From Lota lota (lineage: Eukaryota > Chordata > Actinopteri > Gadiformes > Lotidae): a DNA stretch of 64,000 nucleotides. Positions 26,301-36,110 of the stretch are shown one piece after another. The DNA lies in NCBI GenBank assembly GCA_026745465.1, contig JACYXH010000447.1:1-64000 (forward strand), given 5' to 3'. The position numbers were made by a program, and so were the translations under genes. The notes under the pieces are model-generated. The model saw nothing but the letters and a program-made list of their open reading frames with translations, did not search any database and was not told the DNA's origin. Every line of letters starts with the position of its first letter. Within the stretch, counting starts at the first letter, position 1.

Positions 26301-28123
26301 TCTGGGTCACACTCTCTGAATAGAATCGTGTTCGACAAATCTATCACTTCACCCACTTGTCGTGCTTGAGCACGTGTGACAGCACAAGCGGGGAACACAT
26401 CTGGATAACCCTGTGCCAGCTCCTCCGAGAGAGACTGGTCACTTTTATCCAATACCTCCAATACGGGTATCACCTTTCCTCCGGCAATGTCGTTGCCCAT
26501 TATAAATGTCACACCTTTTACTGGCAACATAGGACGTACTCCAACTCTGAAGACTCCACTGACTAACTCAGAGTGTACGTTCACAAAGTGCAACGGCACG
26601 GGGACGAATCCCATTTCAATTCCTTGTATTAACACATTGGAACCACAATATGTATTATTGGACAAGGGCAACACATCAGTTAGTATGAACGACTGCGCCG
26701 CACCAGTGTCTCTGAGGATTCTAACTGGACGCTGAGACGCTTCGTCACCGGATATAGAAACAAACCCCTCAAAAATGAACGGTTCATAACTGTGATCTGG
26801 GACAGGGACTTTCAAACCACATTCACTATGAGGCCTCTGTCTTGATTCTGGCCTTACAACCGTACGAATCAGCCCAACACCCGTTGGCGGCCTGGCGTGC
26901 TGAGGCATCCCCTGTTTGCGTTTTAGCAGAAAGCAATCTTTAATCATATGTCCCACCTTATGACAATAGAAACATTGACGCACATCTTTTGGGCGTGCTG
27001 GATGTACTGCTGGTCGACTAGGACTAAAAGTTAGCAACTCTGCAGACCTGCTCTCCGTACGAGCCGAAAACACGCTCTTATGCGTCAACACAAATTCGTC
27101 TGCCAATACAGACGCTTCCGACAGTGAGGATACTTTCTGTTCGTTCAGATAAACTACAATGCGTTCGGGTAAACAATTTTTAAACTCTTCTAACAAGATT
27201 AACTCCCGTAGAGAGTTAAAATCAGTTACCTTACTGGCACTGTACAGATTTCCTTTGTCTCTAGCAAACTCCACATAAGTCTGAGTAGAAGCCTTTTTAT
27301 GAGACCTAAATCTCTGTCGATATGCCTCAGGAACAAGCTCATATGCACGAAGTACAGTAGCTTTGACCACGTCATAATTTAAGCTGTCTTCAAGAGGTAG
27401 TGCTGACAGAACCTCTTGGGCTTTACCGGTTAATTTACACTGAAGTAATAGGCACCACACATCTTCGGGCCATTTCAATGCTACCGCTATACGTTCAAAC
27501 ACACTGAAATAGGAATCAACCTCTGACTCCCTAAACACAGGTACCAAGGTGATCTGTCTACTAATATCAAAAGTAGCAGACGACACAGCTGGTGAGGACG
27601 GGTCACTAGAAGACCTAGTATGCGCAGAAACTAACCTCGCTGTTTCTGCCTCCAGTTCCATTTTACGCATCTCCAGTTCTTGATCAAGCCTACGCCTTTC
27701 CAGTTCTAGATCAAGCCTACGCATTTCCAGCTGGTTTTGCCTGATCTGTGCTCGCTCTTCCGCCTCCATTTGGAGCCGTGTCGAGCGGACATCCATCCTG
27801 ACATCACTGTCAGTCAGTGGGGAGAGTGGGTCATAACGGGGCAATGTGGCTGGAGCCTTAGCCTCGTCCTCAGACACCGATGGGCTTACCGGATCAGCAA
27901 CCACATCCCCTACAGGAGCAACAGACTCAAGCGGCGGTAACTCAAGCACTCGCTCGTTCAACAATATTTGTAACACCGCTTTCCTCACTTCGGCTTTCAC
28001 TAAAACCCTTGATATAGGTACAGAAAAGTGGTCAGCCAAAACCTGTAGATCCACTCTACGGCAACTCTCAAAAACCTCCCACGTAGGGTTTTCCAAAAAT
28101 GCTTCCAACTCAAAAGTAGCCAT
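23369..28123 (-). CDS. Gmr1-like gag-pol polyprotein, 1584 residues, open
   Basis: Single ORF, start at 28123 (MATFELEAF). Residues about 110-165 are a charged coiled-coil-like stretch rich in E, R, L and M. A capsid segment at about 262-343 (PEAYRQRFRS to VLADEF) resembles the SCAN domain. A zinc knuckle CFYCHKVGHMIKDC lies at about 382-396 and the protease RDTGAAQSFI at about 470. The integrase HHCC finger (H...H...CRTCHTCQ) is at about 720-760. Its D,D,E core has D in VDCVGPLP (about 785), D in QTDQGTNF (about 846) and E in GALERWHQ (about 885). RT includes LCTDYRKVNAVT, LDLLKGYWQVPL and the YLDDLIIYS box (about 1318). RNase H starts FKLEVDASARGAGAV (about 1463). All catalytic residues looked for are present and no stop or frameshift interrupts it. 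Gag and pol are in one frame, so no frameshift is needed. Confidence 0.94.
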   Translation of the reverse strand: MATFELEAFLENPTWEVFESCRRVDLQVLADHFSVPISRVLVKAEVRKAVLQILLNERVLELPPLESVAPVGDVVADPVSPSVSEDEAKAPATLPRYDPLSPLTDSDVRMDVRSTRLQMEAEERAQIRQNQLEMRRLDLELERRRLDQELEMRKMELEAETARLVSAHTRSSSDPSSPAVSSATFDISRQITLVPVFRESEVDSYFSVFERIAVALKWPEDVWCLLLQCKLTGKAQEVLSALPLEDSLNYDVVKATVLRAYELVPEAYRQRFRSHKKASTQTYVEFARDKGNLYSASKVTDFNSLRELILLEEFKNCLPERIVVYLNEQKVSSLSEASVLADEFVLTHKSVFSARTESRSAELLTFSPSRPAVHPARPKDVRQCFYCHKVGHMIKDCFLLKRKQGMPQHARPPTGVGLIRTVVRPESRQRPHSECGLKVPVPDHSYEPFIFEGFVSISGDEASQRPVRILRDTGAAQSFILTDVLPLSNNTYCGSNVLIQGIEMGFVPVPLHFVNVHSELVSGVFRVGVRPMLPVKGVTFIMGNDIAGGKVIPVLEVLDKSDQSLSEELAQGYPDVFPACAVTRAQARQVGEVIDLSNTILFRECDPEDSSGATSGKLVQSDQQSRERKKDVELVAEAIPLPVTREQLIVNQKVDISLAKCFSSVVSKEELQKKNMAYFIDGNLLMRKWTSHVDAGGDWNAVYQIVIPTAFRQNVLSLAHDHQWSGHLGVTKTYDRVLRHFFWPGLKRDVAQFCRTCHTCQVTGKPNQVISPAPLCPIPAIGEPFEHVMVDCVGPLPKTKSGNQFMLTVMCVATRYPEAIPLRRITALVVSKALIKFFSTFGLPKVIQTDQGTNFLSKLFKQVLKSLSVTHRVSSAYHPESQGALERWHQTLKSMLRKYCLESEKDWDEGVPLVLFAVRETVQESLGFSPAELVFGHTMRGPMKVLKDQFLSQELCVKENVLDYVSRFRERLHGACALAKEALSSSQKRMKRHYDTQAVSRSLQPGDQVLVLLPVPGASLSARFSGPYVIEKKLSETDYVIQTPDRKRQSRVCHVNMLKTYHTRPVTQVDNPEKLAESAVSIAATAVVGGHVNDVDGDGLELRNTQQQCARLPNSEMLLSLPSSLIHLTDRQSDDVVRLLHSFPCLFNDVPTCTNVLEHDINVGNAAPIKQHPYRVNVSKRKIMREEVGYLLENNLAMPSSSPWSSPCILVPKPDGTSRLCTDYRKVNAVTVPDSFPLPRLDDCIDTVGAATYVTKLDLLKGYWQVPLTSRASDISAFVTPDHFLLYAVMAFGMRNAPATFQRLVNTVLAGVPNCSAYLDDLIIYSTEWSDHVNTLSIVCERLAAASLTLNLAKCEFGKATVTYLGKQVGHGQVRPLDAKVSAINAFPAPTTRRELRRFLGMVGYYRSFCKNFSAVVAPLTDLLSPARKFVWSEDCGTAFNTAKALLCSTPVLAAPDFERPFKLEVDASARGAGAVLLQQDQSGVDHPVCYFSRKFNKCQTNYSTIEQEALALLLALQYFEVYIGSSALPVIVYTDHNPLVFLHRMYNQNQRLMRWALVVQNYNLEIRHKKGLDNVLADALSRV

Positions 28124-28228
28124 ACGAGCCGTCGAATACGGAACACAAAAAGAAAACTGGTAGTTACAGCTGCCAAGCTCAACACTGAACCAGACACCAA
28201 CTAATTTGCATGAGTATCAAGGAGATAT

Positions 28229-28246
28229 ATCCCGGACGAGCTCCCA
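28229..28246 (-). other. Primer-binding site of the Gmr1-like element, tRNA-Pro type
   Basis: The minus strand reads TGGGAGCTCGTCCGGGAT, starting 5 nt after the 5' LTR end. It differs at one position from the well-known tRNA-Pro primer-binding sequence TGGGGGCTCGTCCGGGAT used by gammaretroviruses. Position next to the LTR supports the call; the primer tRNA is inferred. Confidence 0.75.
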
Positions 28247-28251
28247 CTTTA

Positions 28252-28858
28252 TGTTACGAACCCCGTGGCTTTATACGTCTAGGAGGATGGACATGAGGCC
28301 CGTAACATAATTCATGCAAATTAGTTGGATGATGACGTGGAACAGTGGGAACGAAAAAACTACACGACAATCATAAACTACCGTCAAACATAAAATGTTT
28401 AATTGTGAACACACGGTAAATATTTGGGAAGAAGGGCTGAGCAGGACCCAAGAAATGAAACAATAATGTACAAAAAAACACATGGGGTGGTCCACTCAGG
28501 TCTAACAAGCTTTTCTTCCCCTTTTCCCAAAAAACACAAAGTTATCAATCAGAATAACTAGCGAGTTAACAAAACATAGGACATCACAGTGTCCATACTC
28601 ACATACGGAATTTAGTGTCTTTCTCTTTCTCTCTTTTTTTCTCTCTAACAAACACAACTGATAGGCTTTTATACATTGGTAAGTGATTGGCAAAACCAGC
28701 AACAGGTGGTGCAATCCAGAGGAATGTTCACTGATTGGTCCACCTTAGCTATCAGCAGTCACCTCAACGACCACCAATCAGGAACATCCAGGACACCTGT
28801 TATTAGGGCAGAAGGAGAGGAAACAACAACAAGACACAGGATACCTGTATCCGTAACA
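28252..28858 (-). repeat. Gmr1-like 5' LTR
   Basis: Near-identical partner of 22651-23255. On the minus strand it begins TGTTACGGATACAGG and ends GGTTCGTAACA, and should hold the promoter for the polyprotein. Confidence 0.9.
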
Positions 28859-28859
28859 C

Positions 28860-31800
28860 TGTCCTTTCACCCCTGTAGTTCTGGGTTTGCCTTGGTTACA
28901 GATTCACAATCCCCATGTCGACTGGAGAGCGGGCCGCATAACGTCCTGGAGTCCATTCTGTCTTTCGCAGTGTCTCCGTTCTGCACAGTCCCCCTGTTCC
29001 TCTGAATCCCGAGCCCCGCCACCACCCCCTTCCGACCTGTCCTCGGTTCCAGAGACGTACCACGACCTCGCAGAGGTCTTCAGCGAGGCCCACGCCATGT
29101 CTCTGCCACCTCATCGCCCATATGATTGCGCCATTGATCTGCTTCCTGGAGCCCCCCTGCCTAGCAGTCGCTTATTCAACCTCTCTCGCCCGGAACGTGT
29201 ATCCATGGAACAATATATCCAGGAGTCTCTAGCAGCCGGGATTATCCGTCCCTCGTCTTCCCCGGTTGGAGCAGGCTTCTTCTTCATCGCCAAGAAGGAC
29301 CACTCTCTCCGCCCCTGTATTGATTACCGAGGCCTGAACAACATCACCGTTAAGAACAAGTACCCCCTACCCTTGATCAGCTCTGCCTTTATTCCCCTCC
29401 ACGGCGCCACGATATTTTCAAAGCTCGACCTTCGCAACGCATATCATCTGGTCCGCATCAGGGAGGGGGATGAGTGGAAGACCGCATTCAACACACCCCT
29501 GGGACATTTTGAGTATCTGGTAATGCCATTCGGTCTCACCAATGCCCCCGGGGTCTTCCAAGCTCTTGTCAACGACGTCCTTCGTGACATGTTGAATCGT
29601 TCCGTCTTCATCTACTTAGATGACATCCTCGTTTTCGCCGCGTCGCTGGAGGAGCATAAGGTTCACGTCCGGCAGGTTCTCCAGCGGCTACTAGAGAACC
29701 GGCTATTCGTGAAGGCTGAGAAGTGCGAGTTCCACGTCACTTCCACTTCATTCCTGGGGTACATCATCGGCCAGGGACAAGTGAGGATGGATCCTGCAAA
29801 GGTTTCAGCGGTGACCGAGTGGCCCACTCCCACTTCTCGCAAGAAGCTCCAGCAGTTCCTGGGCTTCGCCAACTTCTACCGGCGTTTCATCCGTGGCTAC
29901 AGCCAGGTCGCAGCACCCCTCACGGCCTTGACCTCAATTAGGAACCGCTTCCTGTGGACTCCGGAGGCCGAAACAGCGTTCGCAGCCCTCAAGAAGCGCT
30001 TCGTCTCTTCTCCGATCCTCATTCAACCCAACCCCGCCAACCAGTTCGTTGTGGAGGTCGACGCTTCTGACACCGGCGTGGGCGCGGTTCTCTCCCAGCG
30101 CTCCTCCTCAGATCAGAAAATGCACCCGTGCGCCTTTTTCTCTCGCCGCTTGACGCCTCCCGAGAGGAATTATGACGTAGGCAACCGAGAGCTACTGGCC
30201 GTAAAATTAGCGCTGGAGGAATGGCGACACTGGCTGGAGGGCGCCGAACTGCCGTTCGTTGTCTGGACCGACCACCGGAATCTGGAATACATACAGTCAG
30301 CTAAGAGACTAAACTCCCGGCAAGCCAGGTGGGCCCTATTCTTTGGCCGTTTCAGGTTTACCTTAACCTACCGCCCAGGATCTCGAAATATCAAACCCGA
30401 CGCTCTCTCCCGCCTCCACTCTCCCGAAGACTCCAGACCGGACCCCGAGCCCATTCTTCCGCCCACTTGCCTAGTCGCGGCTCTCACATTAGAGGTCGAA
30501 TCAGCTGTAATTCAGGCCCAGAGAGATCAGCCTGACCCTGGTAATGGTCCTCTCAATCGCTTATTCGTCCCGGATTCAGAACGCACAAGAGTCCTTTCTT
30601 GGGCCCACGCCTCCAAACTATCCTGCCATCCAGGTGTGACCCGTACCCTGGACTTCGTTCGCCGTCGGTTCTGGTGGCCAACCATGAACGTGGATGTCCG
30701 TTCATTCATCGCGGCTTGTTCCACCTGCGCTCGCAACAAGACCTCCACCCAACCCCGCTCCGGCTTACTTCGTCCCCTCCCCATTCCCAGTCGTCCTTGG
30801 TCCCACATTGCTCTGGACTTCATCACCGGTCTCCCCCCTTCGGAAGGGAACACCACTATTCTCACGGTGATCGACCGCTTTTCCAAGTCCGCCCATTTTC
30901 TAGCCCTCCCAAAACTTCCCTCTGCCAGGGAGACCGCGGATCTCCTTGTTTCCCACGTCTTCCGTCAGCATGGTATCCCAGTGGACGTAGTTTCGGACCG
31001 AGGTCCTCAGTTCACCTCCCAAGTCTGGCGCGCCTTCTGTACAGCCTTGGGGATCTCGGTCAGTCTTTCCTCGGGATACCATCCCCAGTCCAACGGCCAG
31101 TCGGAGAGGGTTAACCAGGAGATGGAGGCCACCCTTCGCTGCATCACAGAGACCAACTCCGCGACTTGGAGCTCTCAACTCGCTTGGGTGGAGTACGCAC
31201 ACAACACCCTTGTGAACGCCTCCACAGGTCTCTCCCCCTTTATGTGCTCTCTGGGGTACCAGCCACCCCTATTTCCCTCCCTGGAGGCAGAGATCTCTGT
31301 TCCCTCGGTCCAGGCCCACCTGCAACGATGTCAGCGCACATGGAAACGTGCTCGGGCTGCACTTCTCCAGGCATCGTCTCGCTCCCAGCGGCAAGCAAAC
31401 AAGCATCGCCTTCCAGCCCCCCAGTACATCCCGGGACAGAAAGTTTGGCTTCGATCCAAGGACCTCCCCCTGAAGGGGTTCAACCAGAAGCTCTCCCCCC
31501 GCTTCATCGGCCCGTTTCCTGTCGAGTCCATTGTTAATCCCTGTGCCGTCCGTCTCAAACTCCCCTCGTCCCTCCGTGTTCACCCCACCTTCCACGTCTC
31601 CCAGCTTAAGCCCGTCTCCTCCAGCCCACTGTCGCCCCCCACCCCAGCGCCGCCACCCCCCCGGATGATCGACGACCACCCATCCTGGACAGTTCGTCGT
31701 CTCTTAGACGTGCGTCGTCGCGGCCGGGGCCACCAGTACCTTGTGGACTGGGAGGGGTACGGACCAGAGGAACGCTCCTGGGTTCCGCGGAGTCACATCC

Positions 31801-31916
31801 TTGACCCTACTCTCATTAAGGACTTCCACCGTCTGCACCCTGACCATCCTGTGCGTCCGCCTGGAGGCGTCCGTAGAGGGGGGGGTACTGTCATGACACC
31901 CTCTTCCACTACCTAG
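28860..31916 (+). CDS. Gypsy pol, second part: RT, RNase H, integrase, chromodomain
   Basis: Continuation of the pol frame after the nested element; it reads on without a stop to 31916, inside the 3' LTR. RT is seen in [46 protein letters not shown] and [10 protein letters not shown]. RNase H starts [19 protein letters not shown]. The integrase has the HHCC finger (H...CSTCARNK), D in [10 protein letters not shown] in SDRGPQFTS and E in [10 protein letters not shown]. The C-terminal end [17 protein letters not shown] is a chromodomain, the mark of chromoviruses, which target chromatin. Catalytic residues are intact. It is cut off from gag and protease by the 6.2 kb nested insertion, so it has no normal way to be expressed. 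Confidence 0.93.
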   Translation, partial: CPFTPVVLGLPWLQIHNPHVDWRAGRITSWSPFCLSQCLRSAQSPCSSESRAPPPPPSDLSSVPETYHDLAEVFSEAHAMSLPPHRPYDCAIDLLPGAPLPSSRLFNLSRPERVSMEQYIQESLAAGIIRPSSSPVGAGFFFIAKKDHSLRPCIDYRGLNNITVKNKYPLPLISSAFIPLHGATIFSKLDLRNAYHLVRIREGDEWKTAFNTPLGHFEYLVMPFGLTNAPGVFQALVNDVLRDMLNRSVFIYLDDILVFAASLEEHKVHVRQVLQRLLENRLFVKAEKCEFHVTSTSFLGYIIGQGQVRMDPAKVSAVTEWPTPTSRKKLQQFLGFANFYRRFIRGYSQVAAPLTALTSIRNRFLWTPEAETAFAALKKRFVSSPILIQPNPANQFVVEVDASDTGVGAVLSQRSSSDQKMHPCAFFSRRLTPPERNYDVGNRELLAVKLALEEWRHWLEGAELPFVVWTDHRNLEYIQSAKRLNSRQARWALFFGRFRFTLTYRPGSRNIKPDALSRLHSPEDSRPDPEPILPPTCLVAALTLEVESAVIQAQRDQPDPGNGPLNRLFVPDSERTRVLSWAHASKLSCHPGVTRTLDFVRRRFWWPTMNVDVRSFIAACSTCARNKTSTQPRSGLLRPLPIPSRPWSHIALDFITGLPPSEGNTTILTVIDRFSKSAHFLALPKLPSARETADLLVSHVFRQHGIPVDVVSDRGPQFTSQVWRAFCTALGISVSLSSGYHPQSNGQSERVNQEMEATLRCITETNSATWSSQLAWVEYAHNTLVNASTGLSPFMCSLGYQPPLFPSLEAEISVPSVQAHLQRCQRTWKRARAALLQASSRSQRQANKHRLPAPQYIPGQKVWLRSKDLPLKGFNQKLSPRFIGPFPVESIVNPCAVRLKLPSSLRVHPTFHVSQLKPVSSSPLSPPTPAPPPPRMIDDHPSWTVRRLLDVRRRGRGHQYLVDWEGYGPEERSWVPRSHILDPTLIKDFHRLHPDHPVRPPGGVRRGGGTVMTPSSTT

Positions 31917-32206
31917 GGGCGCCGGCTGCTATTCCACCTCGTGCACTCTGCTTTCCACACCAGCCTTCAATTAAACAATCACCGCACTCTACTTAATCAC
32001 CAGTCTTCCTAGCAGCCGGTGCCAGATCGTTGTTTAGCCACCTCGTGTTAGTTACTTCGTTCCAGTAAACAGATATCGTTATTCTCTCCCTGTCTACCCC
32101 TAACCTGTTCTTTTGTAAAATAAATCTTTTTGGAATATATCACATCTCCGCCTCGTAGTGTCCGCATTTGGGTTCTCGTCCTGTCAGCGTAACAGACAAC
32201 GTAACA
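31889..32206 (+). repeat. Gypsy 3' LTR, complete
   Basis: 318 bp, TGTCATGAC...GTAACA, after the purine tract GAGGGGGGGGTAC. It is followed at once by CAATT, matching the left flank. Confidence 0.92.
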
Positions 32207-32211
32207 CAATT
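32207..32211 (+). repeat. Right target-site duplication CAATT of the Gypsy
   Basis: Five bases equal to 21097-21101. Confidence 0.9.
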
Positions 32212-33249
32212 CTTCCCAGTATGTCCTTTCTGTGTTCCTTCTAAAGGTTACCTACTTGATAATTAAGATTTTTTTTTTACTGTAACTGTGATTAAGGGCA
32301 ATACAAATAAAAATTGCTTTGACTTGTGAATAGGATAGGAGGGAGTGTCAGTTCATGACGGACAAGGAGTGCCACTATCCGCATAATTTCAAAACAATGG
32401 CGTTGTCCAAGAAAGGTGTAGAAGTCGACGGAACGATCAAAACTGTTTATCTGAGATAGACTGAAGGCTTTTATCAGAGGAAAATCTGTTTTTTGAACAA
32501 CGTAAGCCCTGCCCATATGTGTAAATAAATTACTGTTCAGCCAAGGCCAGACTGATTTTCATTGCAAAGTTGCTTAAATATGTGGATGGTCTCCCGAGGC
32601 TAAGCTTTATACCTAGTCTCACAAATCAGACTAGCTTGAATCTGGGTGAATGGGCATTTCATTTTATTTTGCTTCAAATGTATTTAAACTAATCATGTTG
32701 CTGGGGGCGGGGATATGTAGACAACCTCTCTACTGGAAAGAACCTTACCAGCGGAACCACAACAAACGTGATAGGGCTGACCATTAATCTCAGAAAAGGA
32801 CTGACAACAAAAACGATAGCATCGTCTTCCCATTGTCGGTATCCCTCCTTGGGCATCAGCAAACACAAACTCTGCCAGCCCTGGTAAACTAAACTTTCCA
32901 GTAGCTGGTGGGAAGACATACACCAAGTGTCACCAACATCCTTAGACAAAGTGTCTGTAAAGGTTTCAAATTAAAGCTGTGTAGTAGACTGGCAACTGTA
33001 TAAATTTATTTGTTAAAATAGTCTTCTGTAACCTCCATCTTGACACTCGCAAATTAGTTTTTCTTCGGAAAATATAATCCGTAACAAGACAGGAAACACT
33101 GTGTAACTCCGACCTCACACTTTCTGGATTCTGGCCCAGGAACTGTTCAGTCTCCCCCAGAAGTCTGGCTATACCATAGTTTATTTTATGCAGCCGAGAT
33201 TAGATTAGACCCAAGTCACCCACTCCACAACTGTCTTTTGTTCAACAGT
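32212..33249. other. Unassigned stretch between retrotransposon pile and L2 relic
   Basis: No gene could be supported. A minus-strand open frame of 77 codons at 32693-32926 has several cysteine pairs (RRCYRFCCQ, HVCCGS) but no family that I recognise; it may be repeat-derived. Confidence 0.35.
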
Positions 33250-33600
33250 GATGTCAGTTAACTTTTTTACAGCTCAAGCAGCCCATATCTGAAGTTATCG
33301 TCTTTGGCCTACCATCTATAAGATCTGAGATTACAAATAACCTTCGGGATCTATCCAAATAGGACAACCTCATCCAGAACCCTGAGGGTCATCTTTGACT
33401 GAGATGTTAATATAGAAACATGGCTAAGACTAGTTAATACCTTTATTTTAACAAATGACATAAAGTATTCATGCTTTTTCATCCTGCCTTAATAACGGTC
33501 ACTCTATATTTATTTCTGAACCAGAATTAAATCCACCGCTTTCAGTTGTACAAAATGCATCTGCCTGTCTTTTGACAAAATGTGACAACACCTATTTCAG
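33250..33600 (+). pseudogene. L2-type LINE ORF2 fragment
   Basis: Broken frames contain the L2 block TLRVIFDxDVNIETW near 33380-33425, corresponding to NLGVIFDSDLSF, then degraded sequence where the aFfhLrni block is expected. Stops interrupt it. Confidence 0.55.
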
Positions 33601-34162
33601 ACAGACCACTTTCATAAAATAATATTTATTAATAGTTGGTGCAACACATTCATCTTTGGAGGTTCGGGGAAACCCCCTGCCCGTTTTAGCAACCATGTCT
33701 GCAAGAGCAGGGGCCGCTGTGAATAAACCCCCCGGAACAGAGCAACATGATTTTATCATTAATATTTGAATAACATACTTGCTCATGCTGAACATTTTAA
33801 CATAGTTGTGTAATAGACACATACATGCAAAGAAATCACAATCTTACGTGTGTTATTGGGCGCGGGATATATGGTGTAACTTGGAAGGTGATGGGTTGTG
33901 CGTTCTTGATGCAATGTACGAGCAGCTGTCAGAAGAATGAGTGTGTTGCTTATTAACCAGACTATTGCATGTTAGTTTTTTGATTGGCCGATGTCTGAGT
34001 ATGCTGGGCCAACGCTGGTTGGATGATTGGTATTGGGCATTACCAGCTGTGGGTTTCCCACCAAAAATAAATTTTTGCATTGGCAGTGAATGTGTGACTC
34101 ACGCAGTCAGCTGATGGAGATTTCCTATAGAGCTTGTACATCAGAATGCATCATGGGAGTTT
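33601..34162. other. Unassigned stretch
   Basis: No coding region, RNA or element end recognised. Confidence 0.35.
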
Positions 34163-34390
34163 TGTTGGCAATACTCCGCCATATTGAGAGGATTCAAGAG
34201 AGTTGTAGTACTGTTAAATCCTAAATCAATGTAAATATACTGTAACCTAGGCTAATGAAAACTTTGTTTTGCCACGTCTCGCGTATAAAAAACACATTGG
34301 CAGTTTCAAACACAACAATGGCTACCCATAATGACAAATAAACTTGATTATTTACTAAACAATGGCCAAAAAACATTACTACTGTAGGCG
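34163..34390. repeat. Dispersed repeat, copy 2 (shared with 8466-8700)
   Basis: Same direction and same ordered words as 8466-8700 (GAGAGTTGTAGTACTGT, CCTAGGC, TTTGTTTTGCCAC, CCATAATGACAAAT), with about four changes in five tested as conserved by eye. In both places a hairpin MITE of the same family follows within 160-220 bp. Confidence 0.7.
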
Positions 34391-34606
34391 CTGGATTGAA
34401 CTATTTTCATTTGGTAATGCCTGGAGGGAGTGGGCGTGAACTTCCGACGTCTGGGGAATGGTTCTTCTTGAGTTGTGTTATAATAAATGGATGCAGTTGT
34501 CTTGACGCTCCAAGAGTATAAGTTCTTGAGTTTTTGTTAATATATGAGAGTATCTAGTGAGCCCATACACCTCGGACGCTACACTACCACCAATACAATA
34601 ACTAAC

Positions 34607-34879
34607 TAAAAGTATGCAGACAATGCTACACAACCTGGTGCTTCATGTTGCCATGCAGGAGATCTCCCTGAGTGTGTGTGGATGATGGCTGGTTTAAGCA
34701 GCCTCACCTGGCCCAAGTCAGACTGTTTGGACTCTGGGGCTGGGTGAGGCTGCACACCTGTTGCACATTGAGCAATCAATGTGCACAGGTTAAACCAGCC
34801 ATCACCACACACACTTAGGGAGATCTACTGCATGCCAACTTGGAGGACCAGGTCATGTAGCATTGTCTGCAAACTTTTA
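34607..34879. mobile_element. Fold-back MITE, copy 2 (nested palindrome)
   Basis: Outer arms TAAAAGTATGCAGACAATGC (34607 on) and the complement of 34860-34879 match. Next come AGATCTCCCT(G/A)AGTGTGTGTG, then the GATGGCTGGTTTAA core shared with 8859-9094, all mirrored about 34770. It is partly asymmetric in the centre because one arm lacks the CAGCCTCACC part. No coding capacity. Confidence 0.8.
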
Positions 34880-35219
34880 CAATAAACTGGTTATACAACC
34901 CCTATACTCAGTCAACAACGTCACAATCTACTGGACCATCAGCGAGTAGGTTGATTATGTGTTTAATCATGAATGAATAATTACTCAACGTCATTAATGT
35001 CTGGGCATCAGCACATTTCAGTTGAGTGTGTGGCTAAGTCTAGATAAAGTGATACTCAAGATCGTTAAGGGTCGATCCATCGGATTCAGTTGAACATGCG
35101 GCCTGTAAACTCACTCCAGTGGTCGTCTAAACCAACGCAAAGTTACATTTTAGCATCCTAACTCTGGTGGTCAGTATCTTTTTGGATTGATTTTAAAATA
35201 ATTCTTACCACCTTTAAAC

Positions 35220-35500
35220 CCTGGCATGGCTAGCTCCCCCCTACATATCCTACCTTTACCCCCCTACCAGCCTGTACGCAGGCTGAGATCCTCTAACAGG
35301 AAGCTACTCTTTGTTCCAAAGTCTCAGATAAAAACAGGACAATGCGCCAACCACTCTCACAAGACGTCCCCTTCGTCCTCATCCCCAAACTCACAGCTGG
35401 AAAGCACTTTTCTGCACCTTTTCCACCTGCACCGCAGGTCTTTCCCAACATCTGTGTTGGTGCTTTCCCTCACTCTTACCACTACCTACTACCTAGCCTG
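35220..35500 (+). pseudogene. L2-type LINE ORF2 C-terminal fragment
   Basis: The open frame from 35226 reads RRLRSSNRKLLFVPKSQIKTG, the usual R-LRS---LL-VP pattern near the end of L2 ORF2. It then loses the AP-LWN-LP block through a frame change. The ORF is therefore a relic, not a host gene. Confidence 0.6.
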
Positions 35501-35965
35501 AATGTACTCTTACAACTATGGAAGAGTAATGTTGACTGTTCATTTTAGAGAAGTTACTAATATTTATAAAGTCTTTGATATGGTGACTTGATACTAGAAT
35601 GTAGAACAAGCAGTAATTTATTTAAACATCCATAGATTCATCCATTATGTGGATCTTTAGGAATCATCTTATGTGAACACCATTGTAATTTTGACAATAT
35701 TGATCATTGTCTTGCTAGAGTGAGACAATGCTAGAGTAAACATTTGCCTTACTGCTGAGATGGTAGAGCTTTAAATATTTGCAAATTCTAAAGTCACAAA
35801 TATAATAATCTCATAGCACAGTAGCAGGTTAATAAAGTGTAGTTAAACCTGCACTATTTAACTTTTCTTCTGCAGCTATTTAAAATGTATAGAATGCCCC
35901 CATCCCTGAGTCAATCCATCAAGGGAATTTTTCGCTATAAACTGTTTTATAAGTTTTGTTATAAC

Positions 35966-35970
<5 letters not shown>

Positions 35971-36058
<88 letters not shown>
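35971..36058. repeat. CA dinucleotide microsatellite
   Basis: 44 uninterrupted CA units. Confidence 0.97.
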
Positions 36059-36060
<2 letters not shown>

Positions 36061-36110
36061 GGGAAATCTCAGATGACAGTTGTCTGAAAATTATATAGCT
36101 ACTACAACAG

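Larger units (their letters stand above)
22651..28858 (-). mobile_element. Gmr1-like LTR retrotransposon (copia-like domain order), nested and young
   Basis: LTRs of 605 and 607 bp (22651-23255 and 28252-28858) differ by about one substitution and one 2 bp indel. On the minus strand the 5' LTR is the right one. It is followed by a primer-binding site (28246-28229), one ORF of 1584 residues (28123-23369) and a purine tract before the 3' LTR. Domain order is gag, protease, integrase, reverse transcriptase, RNase H. Integrase before RT in a Ty3/Gypsy-type element is the mark of the Gmr1 group. Ends are TGTTACG...CGTAACA; outer limits may be off by a few bases. ACT occurs at both flanks, and joining them there keeps the host pol frame. 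Confidence 0.92.
21102..32206 (+). mobile_element. Chromodomain Gypsy (chromovirus-type) LTR retrotransposon, split by a nested element
   Basis: LTRs at 21102-21402 and 31889-32206 appear identical over the shared 301 bp, and the element is bounded by the 5 bp direct repeat CAATT (21097-21101 and 32207-32211). Internal order on the plus strand is gag, protease, then (after the nested element 22651-28858) RT, RNase H, integrase and a C-terminal chromodomain. Without the insert the element is about 4.9 kb. A deletion at the 5' LTR/gag junction has removed the last LTR bases, the primer-binding site and the gag start. Confidence 0.93.

Noticed and set aside
35226..35501. 91-codon ORF as a host gene
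   Set aside because: Its sequence follows the L2 LINE C-terminal pattern and the rest of that domain is present in a shifted frame.
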